NCBI GenBank assembly: GCA_902784015.1
Contig: CACZTC010000190.1
Location: forward strand, 1-6,451
DNA from: an uncultured Erysipelotrichaceae bacterium
GTDB taxonomy: Bacteria; Bacillota_I; Bacilli_A; Erysipelotrichales; Erysipelotrichaceae
Direction: 5' to 3'
Length of the DNA: 6,451 nucleotides
A model generated the notes under the pieces. The model saw nothing but the letters and a program-made list of their open reading frames with translations, was not told the DNA's origin and did no database searches. The position numbers and the translations under genes were made by a program. Below are positions 6,099 through 6,451 of this stretch, piece by piece. Each line of letters opens with the position of its first letter. The stretch's first letter is position 1.

Positions 6099-6451
6099 AT
6101 GAATAAAAAGGTTCTAAATATACACATTGATGAAAGCGGTATTTTTGGTGAAGCAAACTCAAAGCAGCCAAAACAGTATTTAGTCACTATGATTTTTCAT
6201 GAAGATAGTGATGATATTAGTAATGATGTCGCAAAACTGGAAAATAGCACAAAAGCATCTGGCTTTGATGTGTAATACATTCACAGCGGTTTATTAATTA
6301 GAAGAGAAGAAGTATTTAAAGATTATTCATTAGACGAAAGAAGACAACTAATATATAAAATGTTCAATTTCTTTAATCATCTGCCAATTACACATAAAAC
6401 ATTTATCATTGAAAGAAAACGTGCAAAAGATAAAGTTTCTTTATCGGGTGA
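6099..6451 (+). pseudogene. DUF3800-family gene interrupted by an in-frame TAA (3' end outside the window)
   Basis: From ATG at 6099 the frame gives MNKKVLNIHIDESGIFG, the hallmark DUF3800 start (IDESGxFG), then VTMIFHEDSDD. After 58 residues it meets TAA (6273-6275). Without any frame change it continues as YIHSGLLIRREEVF, LDERRQLIYKMFNFF and KTFIIERKRAKDK to the window end, the expected next blocks of the family (H-x-G-x-LIRREE, then a helical region, then KTFIIE). The lesion is thus a single nonsense codon rather than a frameshift. No start codon with a ribosome binding site lies shortly after it. DUF3800 proteins are usually some 200-250 residues and functionally uncharacterised; the acidic DE of IDESG is retained. 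The ribosome binding site is weak (TAGG very close to the ATG). Recent inactivation is the simplest reading; a sequencing error cannot be excluded. Confidence 0.8.

Noticed and set aside
6273..6275. Recoded or read-through stop in the DUF3800 gene
   Set aside because: TAA is the stop least prone to read-through, and no conserved downstream element is evident; a plain nonsense mutation or sequencing error is simpler.

Overview
The window comes from a low-GC Gram-positive bacterium (Bacillota). Support for this is the AT-rich coding sequence, strong purine-rich ribosome binding sites, intrinsic terminators, a classical T-box riboswitch, and a lipoprotein substrate-binding protein. Tryptophan is written as TGG throughout and TGA serves as a stop, so the standard code (not the mycoplasma code) applies. 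An Erysipelotrichia-like or related anaerobic lineage is plausible, but the window does not settle it.

Layout: (1) Bases 1-1111 hold the 3' part of an FAD-dependent fumarate-reductase-type flavoprotein, closed by a perfect 14-bp terminator hairpin. (2) On the minus strand lies a zinc-ribbon protein with about four membrane segments (1233-1907). (3) A TTGACA/TATTAT promoter starts a T-box leader (about 2026-2280) whose specifier codon reads UGG (tryptophan). It controls a three-gene ABC transporter operon: lipoprotein substrate-binding protein, permease and ATPase (2340-5034). Family membership plus the Trp T-box point to the predicted tryptophan transporter TrpXYZ. (4) A convergent minus-strand dps-type ferritin gene (5119-5550) follows, with a terminator in the shared gap and an imperfect inverted repeat in its leader. 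(5) The right end (5650-6451) is accessory in character: a doubtful 84-residue basic membrane ORF, a compact GC-rich structured RNA with its own promoter, and the start of a DUF3800-family gene interrupted by an in-frame TAA.

The T-box operon works as a unit: when uncharged tRNA-Trp accumulates, the antiterminator forms and the importer is made. The most unusual element is the structured RNA at about 6003-6085. It has three hairpins, a GAAA tetraloop and a possible H-type pseudoknot, in a segment that is 58% GC within AT-rich flanks, just upstream of a DUF3800 gene. Families of structured RNAs upstream of DUF3800 genes have been described by comparative genomics without a settled function. 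This copy looks like a member of that class or a new variant, here paired with a broken protein gene.
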